A DNA stretch of 64,000 bases. Source: Medicago truncatula (lineage: Eukaryota > Streptophyta > Magnoliopsida > Fabales > Fabaceae). The position numbers and the translations under genes are program-made. The first letter of the stretch is position 1. Each line of letters starts with the position of its first letter. The DNA is taken from contig NC_053044.1 in assembly GCF_003473485.1 (NCBI RefSeq), forward strand, positions 53,856,091 through 53,920,090, in the 5' to 3' direction. Of this stretch, positions 22,730-34,582 are shown one piece after another. The notes beneath the pieces are model-generated. The model had not been told where the DNA came from. It saw only the letters and a list, made by a program, of their open reading frames with translations, and did not search any database.

Positions 22730-25683
22730 CTAGCTCATCTGCTCTCCAATCAAATCAAGGCCTACAAGGAAGAATGTCATCCCTTGGAAAAACAGAAAGT
22801 AGAAATGAACTCCTTGTGCAGATAACAGACTTCTGACACAAGCTGTGAGAAGAAGGAATGCCAAAGTCAGTTCTTTTTTATATATCTTGTTAGCTTTCTT
22901 AACAGGTTCTGGAACTGCTTCTTTGAGTTCCTTCAATTGCTGTAACTCAACAAGTCCACTGTCAGAAGCTCCTCTATGAATCTTTTGATGTTCTATTGAC
23001 TCTGTTTCTCTTTCTGCAGCAGCAAGTAAGTCAGACTCTGACGACCTTCCAGCTTTCTTTGTGACAATCCATTCATAAGAGCTTCCCAATTGGAAGAGTC
23101 CAGATACCATTGCATTGAATTTAGTCACAGACATGGTGTTTTCAAAAAGGAGGTAAGGAACAATAAAAGGAAAAGATTTAGGTGCAGGAAGAATGTTAAG
23201 GATTGACATGCATACAGGAACATAGCAGATCAACCATAAAGGAAGTTCTGCCTCTGGAACAAACATGGTTAAAGGAAGGATTATGCAAAATAAGGTGAAG
23301 GAATAAAAGGGAAGGATTAGTTTCCTTAGTAGAAAAAATAGCAGAATTAAGTTTGCTTTCTTCCACGGTGACACCTGCAGTTAAACAAAATTTAAGACCC
23401 TTTAGGCAGTACATATTATAACCAATCATTGCAAATACTTAGTACCAGTGTTGTCAATTGCAGATCGCAAAAAATAGTGGCGTGTTCAATTTCTGCTATG
23501 TTGTAGTGCTATAGCGCAGCTATAGCTGCTATTTGACAACACTTTATACTAAATAGCATATTGCGGAACAATAGTGATTTGTTCAGATCATGCTATGCTG
23601 TATAGCCGCTATTTGACAACACTGCTCAACACTTGCTTGTGTTCATCACTATTCTATTCATTACATCAAGCTGTGTATCAGATGTACCTTAGATTTCAAA
23701 ATTGCTGGAAGACACAGCCTAAAAAGTTGCATAGGCCCTGAATGCCAGCGGTGTTGCTGCTTCCTGTAAGCTTCATATGACTCAGGAACTTCACAAAGTA
23801 CCTGAAATTTGAGAGTTTTTCAGGGATCTTTGGTCTTAACACAGAAGTTCGATTTCATGAAGGCGACATAACTATCAGTATTATGCACTATGAAAGAAAG
23901 GAGATAAAAGATACGAATTGAAAATAAACTGTCATTTATGATCACCTTGACATCATTTAGGAAGATAAATTTCCAACCATTGAGGTGAGCTCGGACAGCA
24001 ATGTCCATATCTTCTACAGTTGTTCTCTCCAGCCAGCCCCCAGACTCTTCTAGGGCTTTGATTCTCCAAACACCAGCAGTTCCATTGAAACCGAAGAAAT
24101 TAAGAAACACCCCATTGACCTGCTGTTCTACTTCAAAATGGAAGCATAAATTTATGTTTTGGAGACGAGTCAGCAAATTCTCATCCTTGTTCACAAAAGA
24201 CCATCTAGCTTGGACCAAACCTAATTCAGGATTATCCTGTAATAACAAGTCATTTGCAAATCTTAAAACATGTTAACACTTATCGATAATCATATCTGAA
24301 TATATATGTCATGATCTTCACTTAACCTTGAAATGTGGCACAGTTTGCTTAAGAAAATCAGGGTTTGGTTGAAAGTCTGCATCAAATATTGCAACAAATT
24401 CATAGTCATTCACGTAGTCACAGCTCATTGCAGAATTAAGATTTCCAGCTTTATATCCAGTCCTGACCAAGCGATGCCGATAGATTATGTTGATTCCCTT
24501 TTGGTTCCACTTAGAGACCTCAGCCTTAATTAACCACTGTATGCTCTCATCATCAGAATCGTCAAGTACTTGAATCAGTAAACGATCCCTTGGCCAATCC
24601 ATTTGACACACTGCAGAAATTGACTGCTCATACACCTGCATAAAGTCAATTGGTGCAAGATGAACAAAAGATGAACTCCATATTTTGTCAATGTCATTGA
24701 TTGCTTATAATAGTTAAAAATTCATAAAACAACACAACATCAAATGGAAAGCATTTGTGTTTCTGAGTTTAGGAGGTTGCAGAAAATTCATAAGGGAGTT
24801 AAAATCTTAGAAGTATCAGACTCGACGCACACTTTTCTATCTTCTTGTGACATTTGCAAAATCTAAGTTTGACTTAAAGAAATTAGTTAACACTATTACA
24901 TTGAAACTGACTGGTAGCGTACACATCAGATATAAAAACCTCATAGCAAAAATGGAATGCAGAAGTTCGGTGTCATACCTCTTTCTCATTGCACATTGGA
25001 ATTTGAACCAAAACCATTGGATAAATGCATAAAGATCCTTCAACATCATCAACCTTGAATGGATCCCCATTGATCATTGGCTTAACCTTCTTGAATTTGA
25101 TCCAAAACCACCCAAAACAAAGAAGCATACGGTCCACGGATTGGATAAGAAACAAAACAATACAAAACTTTGAAAGAGCCTGAATCGGTGGAGCAATGTA
25201 GTCAGCACGAAACGTCAACCAAGCAACATAAACCATATGGAACAACCTTTGGAAATCAGAAGTATGAGGAATGTGCAAATTGGTATTCCCAAAATGCCAA
25301 CCTTGAAAGTAAGCAACAACCTCAAAAGCCAAAACGGCCAATGAAATTAACAAAAACAAACTAATGATTCTAAACAACAATTTCCCTTTTTCAACCGCCA
25401 CTCCCTGTCTACGAACCAACCTTTTCTTAATAGCTCCAAGCAAATCCCAAAGAACAGTTACTAACCAGGTAACACAACCAACGGCACGATGAGCTTTGAG
25501 AAGCAAAACCCACCTAACTTGTTTAGCATTCTTGCCGCGGTTTTTATCTACTGGCCTAAATGCAGCATCTGCGCCATTAATCTTCACAACTGAGAAATTG
25601 GGGTCCTCCATTTTCACCACCACTGGTGTTCCTTTCTGTGAATCCTTCATCCACCAACTTGAAAAATCCAATCTTGGAGCCAT
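22730..25683 (-). CDS. CSLC: Cellulose synthase-like C protein (xyloglucan beta-1,4-glucan synthase), CSLC5/8-like
   Basis: Five exons on the minus strand: 25683-24979, 24635-24327, 24236-23946, 23801-23688 and 23374-22730. Every junction is in phase, giving 687 aa, the usual size for the family. The N-terminus ([11 protein letters not shown]) and SDSQ-like region precede two membrane spans. The GT2 catalytic domain shows the first Asp pair (DDSDDES, 260-261), DAD (320-322), the catalytic ED (VEDMD, 413-414) and the product-binding QQHRW (450-454). Further spans follow, ending [14 protein letters not shown] proteins sit in the Golgi and build the glucan backbone of xyloglucan from UDP-glucose, with XXT xylosyltransferases as partners. 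Intron 4 (23375-23687) holds a small hAT-like insertion. No unusual residues were noticed. Confidence 0.93.
23449..23621. mobile_element. Small hAT-like MITE in CSLC intron 4
   Basis: It starts CAGTGTTGTCAATTGCAG and ends ATTTGACAACACTG, an inverted pair. GCTATAGC-type words and a second internal TTTGACAACACTT copy suggest one copy inserted beside or within another. No 8-bp duplication was found. A decayed relative lies at about 57340-57450. Confidence 0.6.
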
Positions 25684-26460
25684 TGTAAATCACAGTTTCA
25701 CACAGACAATTAAACAAACAGTTTGTGTGTATAATATAATATAATATATGAAACAAAAACACTAAATTGATGAATCTTTTCAAGTACACATCATATCATA
25801 GTAAAGTAAAGACAGCAAAGAGTAAAGACATGGATCTGAAAAAAAACACAAGTTAAGATTCGTAGTTGATGTTATTGGAACAAAAATGCAGAGTGGAAAG
25901 AAAGAGTGAGGATGTTTTTGAAGATACCTAACATTGGAAAAGACACATTATGAGGGAAGCAAAGAATAAGACACAAACTTTCAAGGAAACAAAATATTTA
26001 CAGTGATCAATCATGGAATCTGTTAATTAAGATAACCAAAATTAGTGACACTGAAATGGGTACTAGGAAATAACGCACCTGAAAAAAACAGTGTTGAAAT
26101 TGATAGTTTTTTTTTTCTGAAGAATTTAAGATTGATAGTTAAAAATTATTAAAAAAATTCAGTTGTGATTTAAAAAGATATCTATCCATGTTACTACTAG
26201 TACATTACAAAAAGATTATTATGTTATGGGTCTACTACAGTAACAGTACCCACCCACTTGTTAGAAGGAATTCAGATTCGGACAAGTTTGGTTATCATTA
26301 CAGTAATCTTCATTTAGTCAAGATAGCCAGAGCATGTGAAAAGAGGTTGGTTAATTTTTTTAGTTAAAAAAAAAGATAGTTCAATTTTTAAATTTTGATT
26401 GAATTCGCTTGGATTAAAAAATTAGTTAGTGACACAATAATTGTCTTAACTCACAATAAA
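25684..26460. other. 5' leader and upstream region of the CSLC gene
   Basis: AT-rich sequence upstream of the CSLC start. On the minus strand, TTTTTTTCAG near 26080 and a pyrimidine-rich leader could mark a 5'-UTR intron, but this cannot be settled from the sequence. No other gene is seen. Confidence 0.35.
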
Positions 26461-26477
26461 AATCAGATTTTTTTTTC

Positions 26478-26595
26478 TTTTTGCACCGGTTTCCGACCCA
26501 CCAATGGTGGGCGACTAATCCGACTCGTGCGTAGAGGCATGCGCACTGGTCAAGCGTTGTTTCCCCTCGGAATCGAACCCACCAATTTTTAATCA
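26478..26595. repeat. tRNA-like repeat piece
   Basis: A relatively GC-rich stretch (GGGCGACTAATCCGACTCG .. CCTCGGAATCGAACCCACC) ends in a B-box-like GAATCGAACCC in the minus sense. It looks like part of a SINE or another tRNA-derived repeat. Ends and duplications are unclear. Confidence 0.4.
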
Positions 26596-26959
26596 GGATT
26601 TTCTTTGTACCAAAAAAAAATTGCTTCCAATATTAATGTTAGTTAAATTCATTGAATTTGGATTTGAATCTTTTATGGGATTTCATTTGTCTTGCAAAAG
26701 AAAAAGAAAAAGAAAACTTGAAGTACATTATATTTGAGAATAAATGTAAATTGAATCTGCAATGATTAAAATTAATCCAATATTACCATAATAGATTTGG
26801 TTATGAATGGTCAAACCCAAAATTACGTGGAAGTATTAGTTCACACCCAAAAGATACCGATAAGAAGAGTAAAATAATTTACTAAAAAAACATAGTAAAA
26901 TATTACCAATCCACATATAATGGTGTAAATGACCTAAGCTCTCACAGACTTTAGACTTA

Positions 26960-27689
26960 AGGTCTGTTTGGAACCACAGATAGTATATGGAAAGAAATGG
27001 GAGAGGACTGAAAATTTATTGAAACTCGAGCTTCCGTCGTTTGGATCACATGTGATTAGGATAAGAAAGATCATTTTTTGTGGGGGCCACTCCCATATAT
27101 GTTTCCGCTCAAAACTGAAAAGAAAGTGATGGAAGAGCATCATTTTAGGGAATAGTCAAATATTAACCTTACTTTGAAAGGTTTTCTTTTTTAATGTTAC
27201 TTTTTTTAAGCATAACTTGATAGTGTAATGCTAGCATGTCCTATAAATATACAAATACATAGTATAATATAATTAAACAAACTTATTGTTCCGGAATTAC
27301 TACGTTTATATAAATGTTTTAATTTTGTAATTATATATATTATATTAATAGTCATATTAATTTTCCGAGGTGTAATAGTTATATATATATAAGGGATAAA
27401 TGCATATATTTTTTTAAGGGATAAATGTGTATATTTATTGGCACATACGTACACAAATTTCATATTATATAAGAATATTTTCTTTCACCTTTATATTATA
27501 TTGTATTTTACTTAAGGGCATGTATGTCATTTTACAAATATATCTCTTTCTTTTCTCTCATTTTCTATTCTCTTTCACTTAAACCAAACAACCACAAAAT
27601 CATATCACTTTCCACTCACTTTCATTCCTTCAACATTCTTTCCTTATACTTTCTTTCCTTTCACTTTCTCTTCTCATCCAAACAGACCC
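26960..27689. mobile_element. TIR element, 730 bp, ends AGGTCTGTTTGG, TTA TSD
   Basis: The left end AGGTCTGTTTGGAACCAC is mirrored by CCAAACAGACCC at the right. TTA flanks both sides (26957-26959 and 27690-27692). This is typical of PIF/Harbinger (Tourist-like) non-autonomous elements. The interior is AT-rich and ends in a CT-rich CTTTCACTTTCTC block. Confidence 0.7.
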
Positions 27690-27692
27690 TTA

Positions 27693-29060
27693 GAGCCTGA
27701 CTAAACTATTGCTTTAAAAAAGAAACCTATATTCGGATGAGTAGAGTTCCCTAAGGATTAATGTACATTATTATTACATATATCGATATCAATGTAGAAC
27801 ATTATTTATTGAGAAATGGCAGCTTCTTGGGGAATATACCTTTATTCTTTTTATTACAATATATTACCTGATGCCAAAAAAAATATACCAAGGTACTGCA
27901 CACAAGCTGTGATAATGCAAACAGATTATATGGAGTTAAACAAAGTCGAACTCCAATTAGTTTTTTTTTTTTTTTTAAAAAAAAAAAAGGAGGAAGAAGG
28001 TTCACGGAGACACTAGTATAACTTCCTCCTTGGTGGTGGTTGCCTCTCTCTAGAAGAACTGTTTCAATCAATGCTGCCTAATCCTAAAAGAATAATAAAG
28101 TGCCACACCACCATTTTATGTTAAGCAAATAACCAACTAAGTATTACACTTGCTTAGCTTTTTCATCATAATTAGGTTCATAAAAGATGGATTTTGTTAA
28201 CGAGTTTCGTGTGGCATTATTTAAGGATTTCAAATTAACTAACTAAGTAAAGGTTTATTTCAAAAAAAAAAAGTGCTAAGGTTTAGAGAAACACTTATTA
28301 TAGATATATTTAAAAGTATTCTCAAAAAATAAAATTACGAGAACTTTATATCGATAACTAGTGCAATTGTAGAGTATCTATAAATCAATTGAGTACTTAC
28401 GCAATTGAACCAACCTTTATTGACATGAGATAAATTATTAAACATTAATTTTGTGATTTTAAAAGATTTATATTTTGCCACGATGTTTTTCCCCTAAAAA
28501 AAAAGAGATAACGTTAATAGCAAGCGGGTGGACAAGAGAAGACATGGAGTTTCCAAGTAGAATTGACGTATTTTCAATACAACTCTAATTATTAAGTAGA
28601 GTCAATAATCTTAGAGATTGAACTGATCTCTCTTCGTGCTGTGCATGCATGCATGTGACCACTTAGATTAGATTTCCTCCGACAACATAAAATCTTGACA
28701 GACGACAATATTATAGCTGGATTTCAAACGAGGGCAAGCGTGTATATTGTTTCATGCAAGTTTTGTTTTAGTCATCACAAAAAAACATGAAACTCAACTT
28801 TTGTTTCTTACGGTATATAATAACAATTATTTTTCAATCATAATACAAGGTGAAACACAGGTTCATCTTAAAGAGTAAGGAACAGTGACGAAATACTTTT
28901 CCCCTACACAAGTAAATGGGTATGACTTGGATAATTCTTATCTTCAGATAAGAGGAAAACCTGTTATCGGTTTTAACTCAAAATTCTTCTTCTTCACTAA
29001 AAGGAAAAGGAAAAGTGGAAAATTCGATGGTATCAACTACCAACCAACCAAATACTCAAA
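27693..29060. other. Spacer without recognised genes
   Basis: AT-rich DNA. A T-run followed directly by an A-run at about 27961-27988 forms a simple palindrome. A (TTA)n microsatellite begins at 29065. No coding similarity was found. Confidence 0.4.
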
Positions 29061-29064
29061 ACGA

Positions 29065-29090
29065 TTATTATTATTATTATTATTATTTTA
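29065..29090. repeat. (TTA)n microsatellite
   Basis: About eight consecutive TTA units followed by a T-rich run, just before the first of the two large direct repeats. Confidence 0.8.
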
Positions 29091-29106
29091 TTTTTTTTTA
29101 TATTTT

Positions 29107-29764
29107 TCAAAAAAATATGTTCGATATTTTTATTGTGCTAACACGTATAAACTATGAGCAATATTTTTTTTATAAAATTTTGATTTTTATTAAATTATAG
29201 GTATTGATATTTGTGGTTTTCAACTTGTAACAAATGATGTTTTGTTATCTTTTTCAATAACCCAACAATATAGCATTCTAGACAAATTTATTTAGGGACA
29301 TAATTGAAATTAAAATAGACACCCAAAAATCATTTATTCTATTTATATATTATAGATTATCTATTAAAAATCAAAATGATGATCTATGAACCAAACACTA
29401 CCAGAACATCAATTGAGATTTTGGATGTATGTTGCTCTACTAATTATCTAAATAATATAATTATATTTTCATTAATAGTTTGCTCTAGTAATAGTTCTTT
29501 AAAATTGTTTTCGTCGATAAAAATTGAAAAAATACTCTCTTTTTTTTTTTTTTATAAGTTATAAACATTGAATGTAAAAAGTGAAGAGAAGTGAAAAATA
29601 GTGCGTTCGATAGATGGTTTAATGAATGAGGCGCTCAAGTTTCTATCCTATTTAATGAAAAACAACAGTTTTCAGCTGAGTTAAATTTCACTTTTATTTC
29701 CTACTTTTCTTTTAAGGGAATTATCTACCTTTTTGTGTGTTTAATTATCTGAATATAAAATAAA
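29107..29764. repeat. Left copy of a ~650-bp direct repeat flanking the Helitron remnant
   Basis: Nearly identical to 32022-32667 in the same orientation. Shared landmarks include ATATGTTCGATATTTTTATT at the start, AACCAAACACTACCAGAACA in the middle and AATATAAAATAAA at the end. Differences are scattered substitutions and a 9-bp indel (AAAAATCAT present here, absent from the other copy). It does not start TG or end CA, so it is not an ordinary LTR. Confidence 0.85.
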
Positions 29765-32021
29765 TTAGTATAGTGACCCGTGCCAAGCACGTGAAATAAA
29801 AAATATTTTTGATCAAATGTATATATTTTATATTATGTTATCTTAAAGTTATAAGTGTGGTTATAATTTAAATTTGATATGAAAAAAAATATCATCTTAA
29901 TTTTGTTAATATTGTATATATTTTGAAATATATAAACATTGCACATAACGATTAAAGTATTTGAATTTATACTTATACTAATTATTTGTAGTATAAGATG
30001 TACTCATTGTTAAACTTAGCATATGTAATATTTTTGAAAAAATACGCCAACGTACTATATATTATTATTAGTTGACATAATGTATTTTATTTATCATAAA
30101 AACTAAAAAATTTGTATTTTTTTATATAATAGTCAGTGTCAGATGTATATACCTAGTCTGTGAATGCAAACGTTAAATTTTTTTACGGGTGTGTATAAAT
30201 ATAGTTTGGGCTACAGAAACGCCGATTGTTATTTGTTTTCATTTTTTTACAAAACCAATGGTCTAATGTAAATATTGTATTTTAAGGTAACAACGATGTA
30301 AAAAAAAAAGTTTTGCATATTTTTATACCTGAAAAGTGCACCAGTTAAAAGTCAATGGCAGGAAGATATGCTTATATATAAATTGAATGTCCTGTAATGA
30401 CCAGTACGCCTTACAAAGAAATTAAAAAAAAAAGAAAAAAGACTTCCAAACAATATGCAACTTTAGTTTTCTAAATTATAACAACAACAATTCTAAAAAT
30501 AACCAATGATCATACTTTTTGAAAAACTTCACAATACACAACATTTGTGGTCTCCTTGCAAACATTATTATATTTATCCAAGATGAGCAGCTTCAAACCT
30601 TTTCTAGAAGTAACTCGATTGACAACGACATAGAGTTGTCCATGCGTGAACACGGGCTTAGGAAGATAATCTCCCACTCGAGATAAAGATTGACCCTGAC
30701 TTTTATTTATTGTCATTGCAAAACAAAGCGTCAATGGAAATTGTTTGCGCCTAAATTTGAAGGGTAGTCCTAGATCACTCGGAATAAGATTCATCTTGGG
30801 AATGAATACCCTGGTACCTGCCCTTTTTCCTGTAATTATGGTAGCAGCTATCGTGCTCTTCCCTAGATGTGTAACGGTCAGCCTCGTACCATTACTCAGT
30901 CCATTGGTCTGATCGATGTTTCTCATCAGCATAACTGGACATCTCACCCTTAGTTTCAACCAGCGATTTGGAATTCCAGAGCTCTTAATACCATTTAGAA
31001 ATTCCGCTGTGAACCACTCTCATTGGACATCAGAATTTTCACCCGATCGACAAAGAGAATCAGAGCTTAAATACTCTTTCTCTTCACCTGGAATCAGTGA
31101 CATCATATATTTGTTAACATGCTCGACTGAATCAAGCGTTGGTGCGAGTATTCCCCTTTCTTGAAAAAATAGTGGGTCGCCAAGGTTATCATTCAAATCG
31201 GGATACACAAAGTCTATAAGTGACATCAGCGGATTTGTTGTGTCCGATATGAGAAAATCTTCAGGAATTTCTTCATTTCACCATTCTCATCCAAAGCGTC
31301 GTTACCGTCTCTAATTGAGAGTATCCACTTGCCAAAATTAGCAATTTATTCCTGCTCTACAGGTACCGAAGATGCACTCAATCTCATATTAACAGTAAGC
31401 CTCAACACATTAGAATAAGCCAATATCTTTGATGAATTGATTGAGGCATCAAAAATATCGTGCCTCGTTGCTTTACGGACAACAGGCAGTATCTGCCTGA
31501 AATCACCACCTAAAACTACTGTCATTCCACGAAAAGGTATAAACTCGTTTAGGGGATCATTCTTGGACATGATATCACACATTGATCGGTCAACTGCCTC
31601 AAAACACCATTGGTGCATCATTGGAGCCTCATCACAAATTATCAACTTTGCAGCACGCACCAGGTCTGCCCTAGGACTATCCTTTTCCATCGTAAGCGAT
31701 GATGCCTCCTTAATCTCAATAGGGATTGCTAGTGTCGAGTGCGCGGTTCTTCCACCTGGTAATAGAAGAGCTGCTATACCGCTGGATGCAGCATTCAATA
31801 CAATTAACCCTTTCGATCTAACAGCAGTCGACAATGTTTTCCATATAAAGGTTTTTCCAGTAACACCGTAACCATATAAGAAAAAGAAACCACCGTTGTC
31901 AGAACCAACAGACTTTGCCGTCTCGACGAAGAATAATATTTGCCGTCTAAAAAAATAGTGAAAAGCTCTCTGGTGTGTTTACTTTGTTAGGTAGCCTTGA
32001 ATTTATTGCGTTTTTTTTTTC
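29765..32021 (-). mobile_element. 5'-truncated Helitron remnant, minus orientation
   Basis: The minus-strand 3' end reads hairpin CGTGCTTGGCACG, then GGTCACTATA, then CTAA: the hairpin about 11 nt before CTRR that defines Helitron 3' ends. A host T follows (29764), as expected for insertion between A and T. Upstream lies the Helitron helicase pseudogene. No 5' TC terminus and no replication-initiator (Rep) domain were found, so the 5' part is missing. The remnant fills exactly the space between two direct repeats. Confidence 0.75.
30510..31975 (-). pseudogene. Helitron Pif1-like DNA helicase, broken
   Basis: Minus-strand similarity to the C-terminal helicase of Helitron Rep-Hel proteins. In order: HQRAFHYF; Walker A as GYGVTGKTF (usual GYGGTGKTF); Walker B LIICDEAPM; GDFRQILPVV; then VRCPVMLMRNID, FAMTINKSQGQS and HGQLYVVVNRV near the end. 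Breaks include an in-frame TAA at 31346-31348, a frameshift at about 31270-31280 and a TGA at 31020-31022. The Walker A Gly-to-Val change and these breaks make it non-functional. The Rep domain is absent. Confidence 0.85.
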
Positions 32022-32667
32022 TCAAAGAAATATGTTCGATATTTTTATTGTGCTAACACGTATAAACTATGAGCAATATTTTTTTTTATAAAATTTTGAT
32101 TTTTATTAAATTATAGGTATTGATATTTGTGGTTTTCAACTTGTAACGGATGATGTTTTGTTATCTTTTTCAATAACCCAACAATATAGCATTCTAGACA
32201 AATTTATTTAGGGACATAATTGAAATTAAAATAGACACCCTTATTCTATTTATATATTGTAGATTATCTATTAAAAATCAAAATGATGATCTATGAACCA
32301 AACACTACCAGAACATCAATTGAGATTTTGGATGTATGTTGCTCTACTAATTATCTAAATAATATAATTATATTTTCATTAATAGTTTGCTCTAGTAATA
32401 GTTCTTTTAAATTGTTTTCATCGATAAAAATTGAAAAAATACTTTTTTTTATTTTTATAAGTTATAAACATTGAATGTAAAAGTGTTGAGAAGTGAAAAA
32501 TAGTGCGTTTGATAGATAGTTTGATGAATGAGGCGCTCAAGTTTCTATCCTATTTAATGAAAAACAACAGTTTTCAGCTGAGTTAAATTTCACTTTTATT
32601 TCCTACTTTTCTTTTAAGGAAATTATCTACCTTTTTGCGTGTTTAATTATCTAAATATAAAATAAAT
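32022..32667. repeat. Right copy of the ~650-bp direct repeat
   Basis: Partner of 29107-29764 in direct orientation. It begins TCAAAGAAATATGTTCG just after a T-run that closes the Helitron remnant and ends AATATAAAATAAAT before AAAAGACATC. The high similarity suggests the pair is young. Confidence 0.85.
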
Positions 32668-32943
32668 AAAAGACATCAAATCCAAATATATATCCAGCAT
32701 TGGTTTTCAAGAGAACTGCAGACAGTACACGAAAAAGAGAGCATAGATGGCATGGCTGAAGTGCTGAACCTTAATCACATGTAATGTAATGTTATGTTTT
32801 CTTTTTTTGAATCAATATCATGTGTTCATTAATTGCTACTTTGTGCTTACTGCTTTTTGTACTCCAGCCTCCTTGGCATCACGGGAGATGTCCCTCCCTC
32901 CCTCCCAATCCCTTTGCATAATAATTTCTTAGTAATAAAATAA

Positions 32944-33351
32944 GGGAATTTATACGGTACACTCACAAAATGAGGTGTATCGGTACTCTTTCTTCATAAT
33001 TTTATAAATTAATGATATTTTTTATGAATTAAATAATTATTTATCAATATTTATATTTTATAGAATATCATTTCATAAGAAAAAACATCAGTTCATTGTT
33101 TATAAGAATCATAGTAATTTTTTACATATTATCGTAAAATATAATCAATATTCTCAATTATGAGTGCTAAAAATTCAAAAAAAAAAAAAAAAAAAATTCA
33201 TTAACACTTTTGATGAATAAGATTTAGTTATTATAAATATAAATGATAGAAAATAATATTTTTCTTCAAAAAAACAACTCATTTAACCATTAATTTAAAA
33301 AGTAAATGTACCGGTACACTCAAATATATTGGGTGTACCATAGAATTTGCC
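32944..33351. mobile_element. MITE-like TIR element, ~408 bp
   Basis: The left end GAATTTATACGGTACACTC (followed by AGGTGTATCGGTAC) is roughly mirrored by GTACCGGTACACTC .. GTACCATAGAATTTGCC at the right, giving inverted repeats of ~60 bp. An A-run (33178-33197) lies inside. The target-site duplication is unclear. Confidence 0.55.
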
Positions 33352-34573
33352 AAAAGTTAAGACATTAGTTAAGAAAGCGAAAAATAGATATTTTAAATTG
33401 GAAACAACAACATTTGACTTCCAAAAAGTTGAATACAACATTTTCCAACATAATTTTTTTATATTTGTATTCTTAGACAATATCTGAAAGATACTTTTTT
33501 AGTATTTTTCAAAACATAAATATGAAGAATAAGAAGGATGACCTACTTAACAACTACTTAATAAAGGTGTCAATAACATTGGACTGTAAGGGACAGGACT
33601 TACGAGATTTGGCCCAATGCATTGTATATCTCACGTTCCCTTGCTATCAATTGTCAACAATGGGTGTTGAACCAGGATCATGCATGATCCTACATTTAAT
33701 TCCTATAGTGATAGAAAAATTATTCATTTTCTGCTAAACATGTATTAGAGTGAAGTATTCTTCGTCGAAAAATCTAATTGGCCACTTTTAGTGTAATTTT
33801 CCTTTCCAACAACATTTTTTCTTTTACAATGTTCGAACTTAAAACTTTTCTTAAGGGATCCTAATTTAATTCAGTTCCATTCGTATCAATTTAAAGTTTG
33901 AAAATTCTTGTAGTGCTGGAACAAACTGGGTGATTGATATTTACTTGAAAATTATTCATTTAAAAGGTTTTCTAAATTAATTATTGGAGTAAGTAATAAA
34001 TACAAAACATTATATTTTTTTGGTAGAAATATAGATTTTTTTTGGTAGAAAAAAACATTATATGTTTATATATTTTGAATAAATTCTACATGCTTACACA
34101 AAAACGTAATTATAGTTTTGGGTTTTTAGTTGATTAATAACTCTTACGTGGTCTATTGGTAAATTAACGTTTTGAATCTGGGGAATTTTTTTCTTTTACG
34201 GCATTGGATCTGGGATACGTATACAAGTTTAAGTTAAGGAGCAACAAAATGGATTCTCTCCATCGAAAATAATATTGAAGAAATGATGTGGTGATCTTGA
34301 CCATTATTCTCCCTCCTCATTATTTTTTCAACAAAGAGAATCTAGGATCAAAATAACCCTACGAACAAACTTGGTGAAAGGATGGTTTTACAAAGCTAAC
34401 AAACAACATTTTCTCTTCTCCCTTTTTTTCCTTCCAAATTCATTCCTCAACTTTTCTTCATAAACATAGGTGGAGTCTAAGTTATTGTGATGACATCAGA
34501 CGTGCAATCCTCCAGAAGTCAAATATCACTTTTTGCCATAATGGGTGCTTGCATATGTGCCCCACAGTTTTTT
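33352..34573. other. Spacer without recognised genes
   Basis: AT-rich. Around 34140-34190 a phrase GTGGTCTATTGGTAAATTAACG faintly resembles a tRNA/SINE A-box region, but no B-box follows. Nothing else can be supported. Confidence 0.35.
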
Positions 34574-34582
34574 CAGAAAAAT

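Noticed and set aside
27961..27988. Terminator-like T-run/A-run palindrome
   Set aside because: Simple-sequence palindrome in plant intergenic DNA; no adjacent transcription unit.
30510..31975. Functional PIF1 helicase gene
   Set aside because: In-frame stops, a frameshift and an altered Walker A; clearly a Helitron remnant.
29107..32667. LTR retrotransposon with 650-bp LTRs
   Set aside because: Repeats do not start TG or end CA, no primer-binding site or retroviral domains lie between them, and the interior is Helitron.
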